Counted from the first letter of the stretch, positions 8,939-18,208 are shown. The stretch: 64,000 nucleotides of DNA from Tsuneonella sp. CC-YZS046 (GCF_035581365.1 NZ_CP141590.1:186001-250000), one strand, 5' to 3'. The notes: generated by a model not told the origin, from the sequence alone. Made by a program: numbers and translations.

Positions 8939-10671
8939 TGGCAAAGGCGCTGGCGAGCGATATCGACATACGGCTTGCGCCTGAGGGATCGGCGGGGGCG
9001 GGCAGCGCTGCGGTAATCGAGCGATTGCGCTCGGTCGTGGGGCGGCGGCATGTCCTGACCGGGAAAGCCGGGACAAGCCGCTTCGCCACGGGTTGCCGGG
9101 TGGGCGAAGGGCCGGTCCTGGCGGTGGTGCGCCCCGGCACTCTGGTGGAACAGTGGCGGGTGCTGCGGATCTGCGTGGCGGCCGGGGTGATCGTGATCCC
9201 GCAAGCCGCCAACACCGGGCTGACCGGCGGTTCCACGCCTTTCGGGGAATATGATCGTCCGGTGATCCTCATCAACACGATGAGGATCAAGGGGCTGCAT
9301 CTGATCGACGAGGGCAGGCAGGTGGTCTGCCTGCCGGGCGCGACGCTGTATGATCTGGAAAGGGCGCTGGCGCCGCTCGGGCGGGAGCCGCATTCGGTGA
9401 TCGGCTCGTCCTGCATCGGCGCATCGGTCTTCGGCGGCATCTGCAACAATTCCGGCGGGGCGCTGGTCCGCCGCGGCCCGGCCTATACCGAGCTGGCGCT
9501 GTATGCGGCGCTGGATGAGCATGAGGCGCTCCATCTCGTCAATCATCTGGGGATCGGGCTGGGCGACGAGCCGGAAGCCATTCTGGACCGGCTGGAAAAG
9601 GGCGCATTCACGGCCGCCGACGTCCTTGCATCGAATGATCGCCGCGCATCGGATCACGAATATTGCGACCATGTCCGGCATATCGACGCCAGCTCGCCCG
9701 CGCGCTTCAACGCTGACCCTTCGCGGCTGTTCGAGGCTTCGGGCAGCGCCGGCAGGATCATGCTCTTCGCCGTGCGGCTGGATAGCTTTCCCAGGGATGC
9801 CGAGACGCAGACCTTCTATATCGGCACGAACGACACCGCCGCCCTTGCGGAATTGCGCCGCTCGATCCTCGGCGGGTTCGCCTCGCTCCCCGTCTCGGGA
9901 GAATATGTCCATCGCGATGCGTTCGACATGGCGACGGAATATGGCAAGGACACCTTCCTTGCGATCCGCCACCTCGGCACGGATCGCCTGCCCGCGCTGT
10001 TCGGCGTGAAGCGGCTTTTCGACAGGCTGCCGGCCGGGGCCAATTTCGGCGACAGGGTCCTGCAGGCCGTGTCCCGGCTGTTTCCGGATCACCTGCCTGT
10101 GCGCTTGAAGCAGTTCCGCGATCGTTTCGAGCATCATCTGATCCTCAAGATGGCGGGAGAGGGCATTGGCGAAGCGCACGCCTACCTCTCCGCCGCTGTC
10201 GGGAAGCTCTCGCTCGATTACATCGAATGCACCGGGGAGGAGGCCAGCGCCGCATTCCTGCAGCGCTTTGCGGTCGCGGGCGCGGCCATACGCTATCGGG
10301 CGCTGCACCCCCGGCAGGTGGAGGATATCGTCGCGCTGGACATCGCCTTGCGCCGGGACGACCGCGACTGGTTCGAGACGCTTCCGGACGAGATCGCGCA
10401 GTCCGCCGAGAAGATCCTCTATTACGGGCACTTCTTCTGCCATGTGTTCCATCAGGATTACATCATCCGCAAGGGCGCCGATCTCGGCGCCTTCAAGCGC
10501 CATATGGGGGCGGCGCTCGAAGCGCGGGGCGCGGAATATCCGGCCGAGCACAATGTGGGCCATATCTATGCGGCCAAGCCCGCGCTGGCTCGCCATTATC
10601 GGGCGCTGGACCCCTGCAACCTGTTCAATCCGGGGATAGGACAGACATCCCGCCGATATGGATGGAAATAA
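8938..10671 (+). CDS. dld: Quinone-dependent D-lactate dehydrogenase
   Basis: 577 aa, close to E. coli Dld. An FAD-binding PCMH-type domain occupies the first ~220 residues (VRPGTLVEQWRVLRICV, QAANTGLTGGSTP, GASVFGGICNNSGG). It is followed by the membrane-binding domain of the Dld family and a C-terminal CNLFNPGIGQTS block. The enzyme oxidises D-lactate to pyruvate at the inner membrane and reduces quinone. It starts within the GMC stop codon, so the two are co-translated, and it is last in the sigma-54 operon. Its presence suggests that the pathway yields D-lactate or a related 2-hydroxyacid. Confidence 0.93.
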   Translation: MAKALASDIDIRLAPEGSAGAGSAAVIERLRSVVGRRHVLTGKAGTSRFATGCRVGEGPVLAVVRPGTLVEQWRVLRICVAAGVIVIPQAANTGLTGGSTPFGEYDRPVILINTMRIKGLHLIDEGRQVVCLPGATLYDLERALAPLGREPHSVIGSSCIGASVFGGICNNSGGALVRRGPAYTELALYAALDEHEALHLVNHLGIGLGDEPEAILDRLEKGAFTAADVLASNDRRASDHEYCDHVRHIDASSPARFNADPSRLFEASGSAGRIMLFAVRLDSFPRDAETQTFYIGTNDTAALAELRRSILGGFASLPVSGEYVHRDAFDMATEYGKDTFLAIRHLGTDRLPALFGVKRLFDRLPAGANFGDRVLQAVSRLFPDHLPVRLKQFRDRFEHHLILKMAGEGIGEAHAYLSAAVGKLSLDYIECTGEEASAAFLQRFAVAGAAIRYRALHPRQVEDIVALDIALRRDDRDWFETLPDEIAQSAEKILYYGHFFCHVFHQDYIIRKGADLGAFKRHMGAALEARGAEYPAEHNVGHIYAAKPALARHYRALDPCNLFNPGIGQTSRRYGWK

Positions 10672-11090
10672 CCGAGAAGATTTCGATTTCCCGGCGGCGG
10701 ATAATCCGGGTGATATAATCGTGATAAATAAAGCTGTTTCCCGCTAATCATAATCCTGCTGTATTCTGTGAAACGAATATACCCGGCTAAGGCCCGGCAA
10801 GGCCTCCATCCCCCAACTTGACTATCCGGTGCTGGCCCGATGCTGGCGCAATCGATGACGGGAATCCGTCAGGATTGCGAAATGGCCGGTTTGTGTACCG
10901 TAGTCATCGTGGAATAGCGCCGCCTTCGGCCCTTCGACCGGGCGTGAATGCGCGGCGGCTAGTTTCCGTTTTCGATTGATCGAGGAGGCTGAACGGAAAT
11001 CCATACCTGGAAGGGCAAGCGATACATTTCGGCAAAATCGTCGGACAAAATTATTCAACGTAATATCGGCGGAATAGAGGGAGGATTACA
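10672..11090. other. Intergenic region with long hairpin upstream of the TonB receptor
   Basis: No gene is supported in this 419-base gap. The first 130 bases are relatively AT-rich and may hold the receptor promoter. At 10847-10879 there is a near-perfect two-part inverted repeat: CGCAATC-GA-TGACGG-GAAT-CCGTCA-G-GATTGCG, thirteen paired bases interrupted only by a small asymmetric bulge. No T-run follows it on either strand, so it is either a factor-dependent terminator for the operon before it or an operator or leader element of the receptor gene. Confidence 0.6.
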
Positions 11091-13349
11091 ATGAGAAGAT
11101 TGAGGGCAATCACCTGCGCGCTATGCGCGTCGGCCGCATGTCTGGGCACGCCGGCGCTGGCGCAGGGTGCGCAAGGCGGTGTGGACGAGAATGACGGCAG
11201 GCTCGGTGAAATCGTGGTCACCGCGCAGCGCCGCTCCGAATCCCTGATGGAAGTGCCTGTCGCGGTGTCGGCGCTCGGGGCCGACGATCTGGCCCGCCAG
11301 GGCATCACCTCCACCTTCGGCCTGAGCGGCTCGGTGCCTTCGCTCCAGGTCACCAGCGCCTTCGGCGATGCGCAGCCGAACTTCACCATGCGCGGCATCG
11401 GCGTGGGCAATGAATATGGCGCGAACCAAGTCTCTCCGGTCGGCATCTATACCGATGACAACTATCTCAGCGCCCGGACCATGCATGGCCTCCAGCTCTA
11501 CGATCTGGAACGGGTGGAAGCCGTCCGCGGCCCGCAGGGAACGCTTTACGGGCGCAACACGACCGGCGGCGCGATCAACTTCATCTCGGTCAAGCCCAGT
11601 CTCGAGGCCGGCGCGCGCGGCTATCTCGAAGCCGGTTACGGCCGCTTCCAGGAAGTGCGGGGCCAGGGCGCGGTCGAGGGCACGCTGATCGAGGACAAGC
11701 TCGGCTTTCGCGCATCGGCCAATTATGTCGAGGCGGATGGCTTCGTGAAGAATATCTATCCCGGCCAGCCCGACGCGAATTCGAAGGATTCGATCGCCGG
11801 ACGGCTCATCATCCGGGCGAAGCCGGACGAGCGGCTGGATGTCATGCTCAAGTTCACCGGCAGCAAGGGTAAGCCGACGCAGGCGGCCGCCTATCACCTC
11901 AACGACAATTCGGGCATTTCCGGCTATTTTCGCTCCAACGACAATCTGAGTTTCTTCGAGACGAACCAGCCGGATCTCGGCTTCAACGATATCGCCAATG
12001 CAGGGGCGCAATTGACGATCAATTACGAGTTGAGCGACAATTTCTCGATCCAGTCGCTGTCCGCCTACGACTGGTCGCGCCAGAACCTGTCGCAGGAAGG
12101 CTCCGGCACGCCTGTTGTCGGCTTCCTCCAGACCAATTACGGGGATGTCTACAAGCAGTTCAATCAGGAACTGAAGCTGATGTATGATTCCGACCACACG
12201 AATGTGCAGGCCGGTGTCTATTACGGCTGGGACAAGATCAACAACGAGGATCGCTACCGGCTCGTCAGTACGCTCTATTTCTACCAGCACTATATCCAGG
12301 TGCGGAAATCCTATGCGGCTTTCGCGCAGATCAACCAGAAATTCGGCGATCACCTCGGCTTCACCCTGGGGCTGCGCTACACCAAGGATACCAACCGGCA
12401 CAGCGACGCCTATTCCTTCCTCACCCAATTCGCGGACCCGGCCACTTCGCCGCCGTTCTCGACCTATGATTTCGATCCGGCCGATCCGGATGCGGCGTCG
12501 ATCACCTTCACCCACGGCGCGATCCTGCCGGACGGCACGATCGTTCCGGAAGCGGCCAAGAAGCGGAAGAGCAGCCGCCTGACCGGCAAGGTCGGGCTGG
12601 ACTATACGTTCGATGGCGGAGCGATGATCTACGGCCATTACAGCCGTGGTTATCGCGCCGGCTCGTTCAGCAGCCAGTTCTACGCCGGAAACCCGATCGA
12701 CTTCGTTCCGCCGGAAAAGGTCGATGCCTATGAAGTCGGGCTGAAGACGCGTTTTCTGGACGGGCGCGCCAATCTGACGGCGGCGGCGTTCCTCACGAAA
12801 TACAAGAACCAGCAGCTCAACGAAGTGATCGGCACCACGGGGTTCATCCGCTCCGCGCCCGGCTCGACCATCAAGGGCGTGGAGCTGGAAGTCAACGCGC
12901 GCCTGTTCAGTGGCCTGGATGCGAACCTCGGCTTCACCTATCTGGATGCGACATACGACAAGCTGACGCTTTCGGGAGTCAATCTCGATGGCAACACCTT
13001 GCCCAATGCTCCCGAAGTGACGATCAATGCCGGGTTCGACTGGACCGTCGCGCCGCTGGGCGCCGGGAATATCGTGTTCTCGCCCAACGTGGTCTACACC
13101 AGCAAGCAGTATTTCTCGCCCTTCAACAACGAGGACGGGAACCAGAACCTGCACGCGCCGGATGTTTTCCTGGTCAACGGCAATCTCGGCTGGGAAAGCG
13201 ATCAGTTCGCCTTGCGGCTGTGGACGACCAACCTGCTGAACAAGAAGTATTTCATGTATGGCCTGAACCTGCGCAGCGCCTTCGGATATGACTACATGCT
13301 GCACGCCCCGCCGCGCAGCTATGGGATTACCGCCCGCTATAGTTTCTGA
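11091..13349 (+). CDS. TonB-dependent outer-membrane receptor
   Basis: 752 aa. A signal peptide (cleavage near PALAQG) is followed by a TonB-box-like EIVVTAQRR, a plug domain (about residues 50-165, with ERVEAVRGPQGTLYGRNTTGGAINF) and a 22-strand barrel ending in YGITARYSF with terminal phenylalanine. This belongs to the large receptor type that sphingomonads keep beside catabolic genes for poorly soluble carbon sources rather than the classic siderophore type. A GGGAGGA site precedes the ATG. Its position after the alcohol-oxidation operon suggests that it imports that pathway's substrate; this is inference. Confidence 0.93.
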   Translation: MRRLRAITCALCASAACLGTPALAQGAQGGVDENDGRLGEIVVTAQRRSESLMEVPVAVSALGADDLARQGITSTFGLSGSVPSLQVTSAFGDAQPNFTMRGIGVGNEYGANQVSPVGIYTDDNYLSARTMHGLQLYDLERVEAVRGPQGTLYGRNTTGGAINFISVKPSLEAGARGYLEAGYGRFQEVRGQGAVEGTLIEDKLGFRASANYVEADGFVKNIYPGQPDANSKDSIAGRLIIRAKPDERLDVMLKFTGSKGKPTQAAAYHLNDNSGISGYFRSNDNLSFFETNQPDLGFNDIANAGAQLTINYELSDNFSIQSLSAYDWSRQNLSQEGSGTPVVGFLQTNYGDVYKQFNQELKLMYDSDHTNVQAGVYYGWDKINNEDRYRLVSTLYFYQHYIQVRKSYAAFAQINQKFGDHLGFTLGLRYTKDTNRHSDAYSFLTQFADPATSPPFSTYDFDPADPDAASITFTHGAILPDGTIVPEAAKKRKSSRLTGKVGLDYTFDGGAMIYGHYSRGYRAGSFSSQFYAGNPIDFVPPEKVDAYEVGLKTRFLDGRANLTAAAFLTKYKNQQLNEVIGTTGFIRSAPGSTIKGVELEVNARLFSGLDANLGFTYLDATYDKLTLSGVNLDGNTLPNAPEVTINAGFDWTVAPLGAGNIVFSPNVVYTSKQYFSPFNNEDGNQNLHAPDVFLVNGNLGWESDQFALRLWTTNLLNKKYFMYGLNLRSAFGYDYMLHAPPRSYGITARYSF

Positions 13350-13357
13350 CGGGCTTA

Positions 13358-13401
13358 GCGGCCGGCCGCAGCTTTTTCCTCCCGCGGCCGGCCGTCTTTT
13401 T
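13358..13401 (+). terminator. Rho-independent terminator of the TonB receptor gene
   Basis: GCGGCCGGCCGC (13358-13369), a 14-base loop, then GCGGCCGGCCG (13384-13394) followed by TCTTTTT. The strong GC stem plus T-run fits an intrinsic terminator eight bases after the receptor stop. The pyrimidine-rich loop and its convergent position mean it may also serve the luxR-type gene. Confidence 0.85.
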
Positions 13402-13449
13402 CGCGGATTGCGCCTTGTCGCGATCTGTCCGTGCCGCTGGACGGCTGGG

Positions 13450-14202
13450 CTATTGATAGGTGGTCGCGGAGTGAATCCTCGCGGTCATCGCCGCCCGGTT
13501 GCGGACCCCCAGCTTGCGATAGATCTTCCGCAAATGGTTCTCGACCGTGAATTCGGAGATGCCGGTCATATAGGCGACCTGCTTGTTCTGGTTTCCGGCG
13601 CTCACCAGCCTCGCAATCTCGCGTTCGCGCGGCGACAGCGCGGTCATCGCGTTATCCGGCGACCATTGCCTGTTCCCCGACAGCACCGATCGCAGCAGGC
13701 CCCGGCCGCCCGCGCCGCTCAGCGTTTCTTCGAGCAGCTGGCCGACCACCATTTGCGAGATCGCGGAAATCTCATGCTGGAACAGGCGGCGGGCGACATC
13801 GCTCTTGTGATGGCTTCCGTTCCTGCAATGCGCGCCGATGACCAGGATGAAGTCCGGCAGCAATTGCTGCACCCATGCTCCGACCACATCGACCGAATAG
13901 TAGTTTATGAAGGACTTGTAATGCTCCGCCGCCCGGGCCGCCGAACTCAGCTGCCGGTCTTCCCACCAGATCAGCTTGCCGCTGCGGTCGGACTGGTCGA
14001 CGATGCGGGTGAACGGATCGTGCCGGAACACGCGGCCGTGCTGATAGGCATATTGCGCGGCCGGGGAGACGCCGCAGTGATGGAGGTAGGTCACGGTTTC
14101 GGAATGGGCCGAACGATCGGTGAAGAAGATCGACAGCGTGTCGAGGCCGCAGGCGGAAACCATCTGATCCGACCGTTCGGCAATGTCCGCTGAAACCAGC
14201 AT
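13450..14202 (-). CDS. LuxR-family transcriptional regulator
   Basis: 250 aa. The C-terminal 65 residues are a GerE/LuxR helix-turn-helix (LSPREREIARLVSAGNQNKQ then TVENHLRKIYRKLGV). The N-terminal ~180 residues form a sensor-like domain I do not recognise; it contains HDPFTRIVDQ and GAWVQQLLPDF and has no clear receiver-domain aspartate. The ATG at 14202 is preferred to 14217 because GGAGGGG lies six bases before it. It is convergent with the TonB receptor gene and divergent from the epimerase gene, so it may regulate either side. Confidence 0.88.
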   Translation of the reverse strand: MLVSADIAERSDQMVSACGLDTLSIFFTDRSAHSETVTYLHHCGVSPAAQYAYQHGRVFRHDPFTRIVDQSDRSGKLIWWEDRQLSSAARAAEHYKSFINYYSVDVVGAWVQQLLPDFILVIGAHCRNGSHHKSDVARRLFQHEISAISQMVVGQLLEETLSGAGGRGLLRSVLSGNRQWSPDNAMTALSPREREIARLVSAGNQNKQVAYMTGISEFTVENHLRKIYRKLGVRNRAAMTARIHSATTYQ

Positions 14203-14410
14203 GTTTCCCCTCCTCATGCGCCGTTAAGAGCGGTCGAACTGTATTCGATCAATTTCGTCCGACCATATTGGGAAACGAGCCGATTTTCAATCGAAAGCGG
14301 AGGTTTCGGGAATTGCTGCCAATCCGGTATGAATGAGGGAAATTCGTCACTTGGCTTTTTCACGCAGCCTGAGACGATGCAGGCCGGATTCGGGAGGAGT
14401 GGCAGCGGCG

Positions 14411-15442
14411 ATGAGAGTTCTGGTCTTTGGCGGCAACCGGTATATCGGCCTCAATCTTGTCCACGAGCTGGCGGAGCGGGGGCATGAGGTGGCCGTGCTC
14501 AACAGCCATCCCGCCGCGCTTCCCGCAGGGGTCACGCGCCTGCACGGCAATCGGCACGAGCCGGGCGTGCTGGAGAATGTGCTGGGGCCGCTGCGGGATT
14601 CCTTCGACGCGGTGTTCGACAACACGGCCTATAATCCGGACCAGCTGGCGTCCACGGTGGAGCTGTTTCGCGGCCGGGTGAAGCATTTCGTGTTCACCAG
14701 CTCGATTGCCGCCTACCGATGGGCGGATGCGCTGCCGGTGACCGAGGATGCCGCGCTGGCGGACAAGCCGGACTCGATCTTCTACGGCGGCTACGGATAC
14801 GACAAGGTGAGGTGCGAAGCCTTGCTGGAGAAGGAGAGACGCGAGAACGGCTTGCCTTACAGCGTCATGCGCATCAGCCATAGCCTTGGCCCGATGAGCC
14901 CGCTCGTGACTCGCGAGCCGGGCACCTTCCGCCGGCTCGAGGAAGGCCGCCCGCTCCTGTTGGCCGGCAAGACCGAAGCGATCGTGCATTTCATCCATGT
15001 GCGTGACGCGGCCCGGGCGCTTGCTTCCGTGCTCGGCAATGAGCGCGCGGCCGGCCAGATTTATAATATCGCCGGATCGGACTATTGCAGCATTTCCAGC
15101 TACATGCGGCTGATGGGGGAAGCGGTGGGGGTGGAAGCCAGGCTGATCGCCATGCCGGGCGGCCTGCCCGCCGAGATGCGTTCGCCGGTGGGGCACTGGC
15201 TCGAGGCGCGCCATGGCAGCATGATCTTCTCGATCGAGAAGGCGCGGCGGGAACTGGACTGGGAGCCGCTGTTCGATCTGCGCAGCGGGCTGGCCGATTC
15301 CTATCGCTGGTTCAGCGAGGAAGGGCGAAGCCGCTACGAATATGATTTCACCGCCGACGATGCGATCCTGGCGGAGATCGCGCGGCGCGGGGAAGAAGCG
15401 CACTCCGGCGAAGCGGACGGCGTCAGGATATTCGAGGCCTGA
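14411..15442 (+). CDS. NAD-dependent epimerase/dehydratase (extended SDR)
   Basis: 343 aa. The Rossmann motif GGNRYIG is at residues 8-14, an SSIAAY segment contributes the catalytic serine region, and YGYDK provides the SDR tyrosine-lysine pair. The C-terminal substrate domain includes VHFIHVRDAARAL. The ATG at 14411 is chosen because it places the nucleotide fold at the N-terminus and has a GGGAGGAG site upstream; the open frame continues to 14333 without such support. Family members act on nucleotide sugars or on ketone/alcohol groups of catabolic intermediates; the substrate is unknown. A 193-base gap separates it from the luxR-type gene. Confidence 0.85.
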   Translation: MRVLVFGGNRYIGLNLVHELAERGHEVAVLNSHPAALPAGVTRLHGNRHEPGVLENVLGPLRDSFDAVFDNTAYNPDQLASTVELFRGRVKHFVFTSSIAAYRWADALPVTEDAALADKPDSIFYGGYGYDKVRCEALLEKERRENGLPYSVMRISHSLGPMSPLVTREPGTFRRLEEGRPLLLAGKTEAIVHFIHVRDAARALASVLGNERAAGQIYNIAGSDYCSISSYMRLMGEAVGVEARLIAMPGGLPAEMRSPVGHWLEARHGSMIFSIEKARRELDWEPLFDLRSGLADSYRWFSEEGRSRYEYDFTADDAILAEIARRGEEAHSGEADGVRIFEA

Positions 15443-15464
15443 CGCCGCCGGATCGGAGCCGTAT

Positions 15465-16592
15465 TCAGGGCTGATAGGGGTCGAGGAAACCCTTCAGCCC
15501 ATAGCGCTCATGCGGGCCGGTGATGTACTGCTCCAGCGCGCCGATGCCCACCTTGTCGCCGCAAGTCGCGCGGACCACGTGCTGCATGTGGAGGTAGCGC
15601 GGCGCGTTCACGTCCAGATCGTTGATGTTCCAGCTTTCCAGCGCATAAGCCTCTTCCCCCTTGAAGAAGCCGTGGCCCCATTCCGGGTGGTTATAGCCGG
15701 TTCCGATCATGTGATAGCGCAGCAGCGGTTCCAGCGTGAACGTCTCGGTGCGGCCGTCCGGATAGATCATGTCGATCTCCGACTTCCCCAGCAGGCGGGT
15801 TCCCGGCACGAATGTCAGGCGGTGCGGGCCGCAGATGATCTCCTTGACCTCGCCTTCCTTCAGCGTGTCGAAATCTCCCTTGATCGGATGGGTCGGGAAG
15901 ATCTGGGCGAACTGCTTCCAGCGCGCGCCGTCGGCATATTCGTGCTGCCCCCAATGGGTGCAGCGGTCTTCCCAATGCAGCGGCGCCCATAGCCAGAAGA
16001 ACTGCTCGGGCTGATCGCGCGAAACGCCCTGTTCGGATTCGCCGGTCCAGCGCCAGCCCCAGGAACGGTCCTTGGTGCCGTATGTGGTCTTGGGTGAAAT
16101 CTCCTGCCGCCGGCCATTGACCGTGACATGGCCTTCCCATCGGCCGAACTGGCTGAAGCGCTTCATCTGCGCCACTGTGCGGATGCCCTGCTTGACATGG
16201 TCGGCCGGCTCTTCATGGGCGACGGTGCTGGCGTGGAAGGTCAGGTCGCAGCTGAAGCCGCTGTCGTTCTCTTCCACCGTGACGCGCACCGTGCGCATCG
16301 GCTCGACGATTTCGTGCCGCATCGGGCCGGCGTAAAGGTCGGTCCGGTCGCCGCGCAGGCGGCGCGAGGCATGGAAGCTGTCCTGGGTGCCGTCCTTGCG
16401 GACGATGGAAACCGCGCCGTCCATCACCTCGCGGTGGGGATAGGCGGCAAAGGCCACGCCGATGTAGAATTCTCCGTCGAAATCATAGCCGTTATACCAG
16501 TAGCGCGCGTAGAAATTCCGCTCGCTGGTGGAGATGTATGACAGCGGCTCCGCGGTCTGGTGGAGCGGATAGTCGTCATATTTGATCAGCAC
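15465..16592 (-). CDS. Conserved hypothetical protein, CrtC/AttH lipocalin-like
   Basis: 375 aa with a GTG start preceded by GGAAAGG. No signal peptide or membrane segment is evident. The protein is rich in aromatic residues and beta-strand patterns (YARYWYNGYDFDGEFY, RSWGWRW, FWLWAPLHWEDR). Internal TTYGTKDRSWGWR and HWGQHEYADG recall the double-lipocalin fold of the CrtC/AttH family, whose members hydrate isoprenoids or have no known reaction. It is divergent from the APH-type kinase gene. Similar proteins occur beside such kinases in terpenoid or steroid degraders as far as I recall, which could not be checked here. Confidence 0.6.
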   Translation of the reverse strand: MLIKYDDYPLHQTAEPLSYISTSERNFYARYWYNGYDFDGEFYIGVAFAAYPHREVMDGAVSIVRKDGTQDSFHASRRLRGDRTDLYAGPMRHEIVEPMRTVRVTVEENDSGFSCDLTFHASTVAHEEPADHVKQGIRTVAQMKRFSQFGRWEGHVTVNGRRQEISPKTTYGTKDRSWGWRWTGESEQGVSRDQPEQFFWLWAPLHWEDRCTHWGQHEYADGARWKQFAQIFPTHPIKGDFDTLKEGEVKEIICGPHRLTFVPGTRLLGKSEIDMIYPDGRTETFTLEPLLRYHMIGTGYNHPEWGHGFFKGEEAYALESWNINDLDVNAPRYLHMQHVVRATCGDKVGIGALEQYITGPHERYGLKGFLDPYQP

Positions 16593-16706
16593 GTTCAGGC
16601 CCTTTCCGGCAAGGTCGCAGGTAATGCGCTACTCTAGGTCGATCGTCCCGCGCCCATAGGGACGGAATTCCGTTGTTGCCCGGCCGATGTTCCCAAGTCT
16701 ATCCAT

Positions 16707-16727
16707 GTCCAACAATATTGTCGGGAC
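16707..16727. promoter_or_regulatory. Palindrome in the divergent promoter region
   Basis: The perfect 10-base palindrome ACAATATTGT (16712-16721) is flanked by GTCC and GGGAC, giving near-dyad symmetry over 21 bases. It lies immediately upstream of the kinase ATG at 16734 and in the 141-base gap between two divergent genes. The size and symmetry suit a TetR- or GntR-type operator. No regulator gene is adjacent. Confidence 0.45.
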
Positions 16728-16733
16728 GGATGC

Positions 16734-17759
16734 ATGAAGGAAATCACGGAGGCCGATCTCACCGCCTATCTGGCCGGGCGAAAGCCGGAGTGGCGCGAGA
16801 TCAAGGTGGAGGGCCTGCATCGCCTGCCGATGGGGGCGTCGCGCGAGACGTTCCGCTTCGATCTTTCCTATGTCGACGGGGCCGGCGCGCGCGAGGCGTT
16901 GAAGGTCATTCTGCGGCGCGATCCGCCGGCCTCGAACGTCGACAGCGACCGCCGGCATGAATTCGAGGCCTATCGGGCGATCTACGGGCACGGCATCCCC
17001 GTTCCGAAAATGATCCTGCTGGAAGAGGACCCGGAACCGCTGGGCGGCGCCATTTCCCTGGCGGAGGATCTACGCGGCTTCCACAACAGCGAATATCAGC
17101 TGCAGCAGCCCGAATGGGCCGACCGATTGCCCAAGGTGGCACAGGAGATGTGGTCGACCATGGGCAGGCTGGCGGCCGTTCCGGCCGAACGGCTGGACCT
17201 TTCGTTCACTCGCCCGGCGACCCGGGAAAATACCGCCCGGCAAGAGCTGGATTACTGGGTGGCCTATCTCGATCGGCACGATGTCGGCCCGCAGCCGATC
17301 ATCCGCGCGGCGATCCGCAAGCTCTATCGCTGGCAGCCGGTCGCGCAGAAGCTGGCTCTGGTGCATGGCGATTTCCGCGCCGGCAATTTCCTCTATGACG
17401 ACGAAGGCAATCTGAAAGCCGTGCTCGACTGGGAAATGGCGCATTGCGGCGATCCGCTGGAGGATCTCGCGTGGAGCATGACCCGCACCTTTTCCTTCGG
17501 CAAGAACGATAGGCGCTCGGGCCTCGCCCCGCGCGAGGAGGCGATCCGGATATGGGAGGAGGCCAGCGGCCTCGCCGCTGATCCGGAAGCGCTTGCCTGG
17601 TGGGAATTGTTCATCTGCGTGAAGGCGCAGGCGATCTGGGATGCGTGCGCTCATGTCTGGGAAAGCGGCAGCGGACGCGAAGTGATCCACGCCTATGCGG
17701 CGTGGTGGCTGCGCAATTCGCAGGACAGGGCGGCGCTCGAACTGATGGGGAAACTATGA
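16734..17759 (+). CDS. Aminoglycoside phosphotransferase/choline kinase-like protein
   Basis: 341 aa. A protein-kinase-like fold with ALKVILRRD for the nucleotide-binding lysine (near residue 60), the Brenner catalytic motif HGDFRAGNFLYDD (near 210) and the metal-binding LDWEMAHCGDP (near 230). This branch of the APH superfamily is usually found with acyl-CoA dehydrogenases and other catabolic genes and phosphorylates small hydroxyl compounds; it is unlikely to be an antibiotic resistance gene. Its last bases overlap the start of the next gene (ATGA), so they form a two-gene operon. Confidence 0.88.
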   Translation: MKEITEADLTAYLAGRKPEWREIKVEGLHRLPMGASRETFRFDLSYVDGAGAREALKVILRRDPPASNVDSDRRHEFEAYRAIYGHGIPVPKMILLEEDPEPLGGAISLAEDLRGFHNSEYQLQQPEWADRLPKVAQEMWSTMGRLAAVPAERLDLSFTRPATRENTARQELDYWVAYLDRHDVGPQPIIRAAIRKLYRWQPVAQKLALVHGDFRAGNFLYDDEGNLKAVLDWEMAHCGDPLEDLAWSMTRTFSFGKNDRRSGLAPREEAIRIWEEASGLAADPEALAWWELFICVKAQAIWDACAHVWESGSGREVIHAYAAWWLRNSQDRAALELMGKL

Positions 17760-18187
17760 AGCCAGGCGTTTCTATGGTCGCGGCGGAACTCGCCACGCGC
17801 TTGCGGACCGATCTCATGGAGGAGCTTACCGGCTTTCGCGCCAATGTCGCGGGGATGGGGGCGGAGCTGCTCGATATGATCGCCGAGCAATGGGATGGCG
17901 CGGCCGCCAATCTGGTGAGCGAAAACAAGGCTATTCGCACCTTGCTGCGGCAGGGCGGGGAGCTGTTCGGGGACTCCGGCCTGATCGAACGCTCCGGGGG
18001 CGACGATTCCGATCTGCGTATTTCCAGCCTCGAGAAGGAGAATGAACGCCTGCGCCATGCGCTGATCGGCCTGCACGAGCGGGTGGAGGCCGATGCAAGC
18101 GAGGCGGCAAGGCAACTCGAGGATTCGATCTGGGATGTGCTGCGCCGTTCGGTGGAGATGCGGCGCGTCGGATCGGCGAATTTCTGA
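17756..18187 (+). CDS. Conserved hypothetical protein coupled to the APH-type kinase
   Basis: 143 aa, starting at an ATG that overlaps the kinase stop. It is almost wholly helical, with a probable coiled coil around residues 85-125 (SSLEKENERLRHALIGLHER), and has no signal peptide or membrane segment. I do not recognise the family. The tight coupling implies that it works with the kinase, for example as a partner or chaperone. Confidence 0.75.
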   Translation: MKPGVSMVAAELATRLRTDLMEELTGFRANVAGMGAELLDMIAEQWDGAAANLVSENKAIRTLLRQGGELFGDSGLIERSGGDDSDLRISSLEKENERLRHALIGLHERVEADASEAARQLEDSIWDVLRRSVEMRRVGSANF

Positions 18188-18208
18188 GGCTGCGGTGGGG
18201 CCTGTCTC

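Noticed and set aside
11121-13304. A 727-codon minus-strand open frame opposite the first TonB receptor
   Set aside because: The plus-strand receptor has signal peptide, plug, barrel and ribosome site; the antisense frame is a codon-bias artefact.
16734-17759. Aminoglycoside resistance function for the APH-type gene
   Set aside because: The motifs define only the fold. The catabolic neighbourhood and acyl-CoA-associated subfamily features argue against antibiotic resistance.
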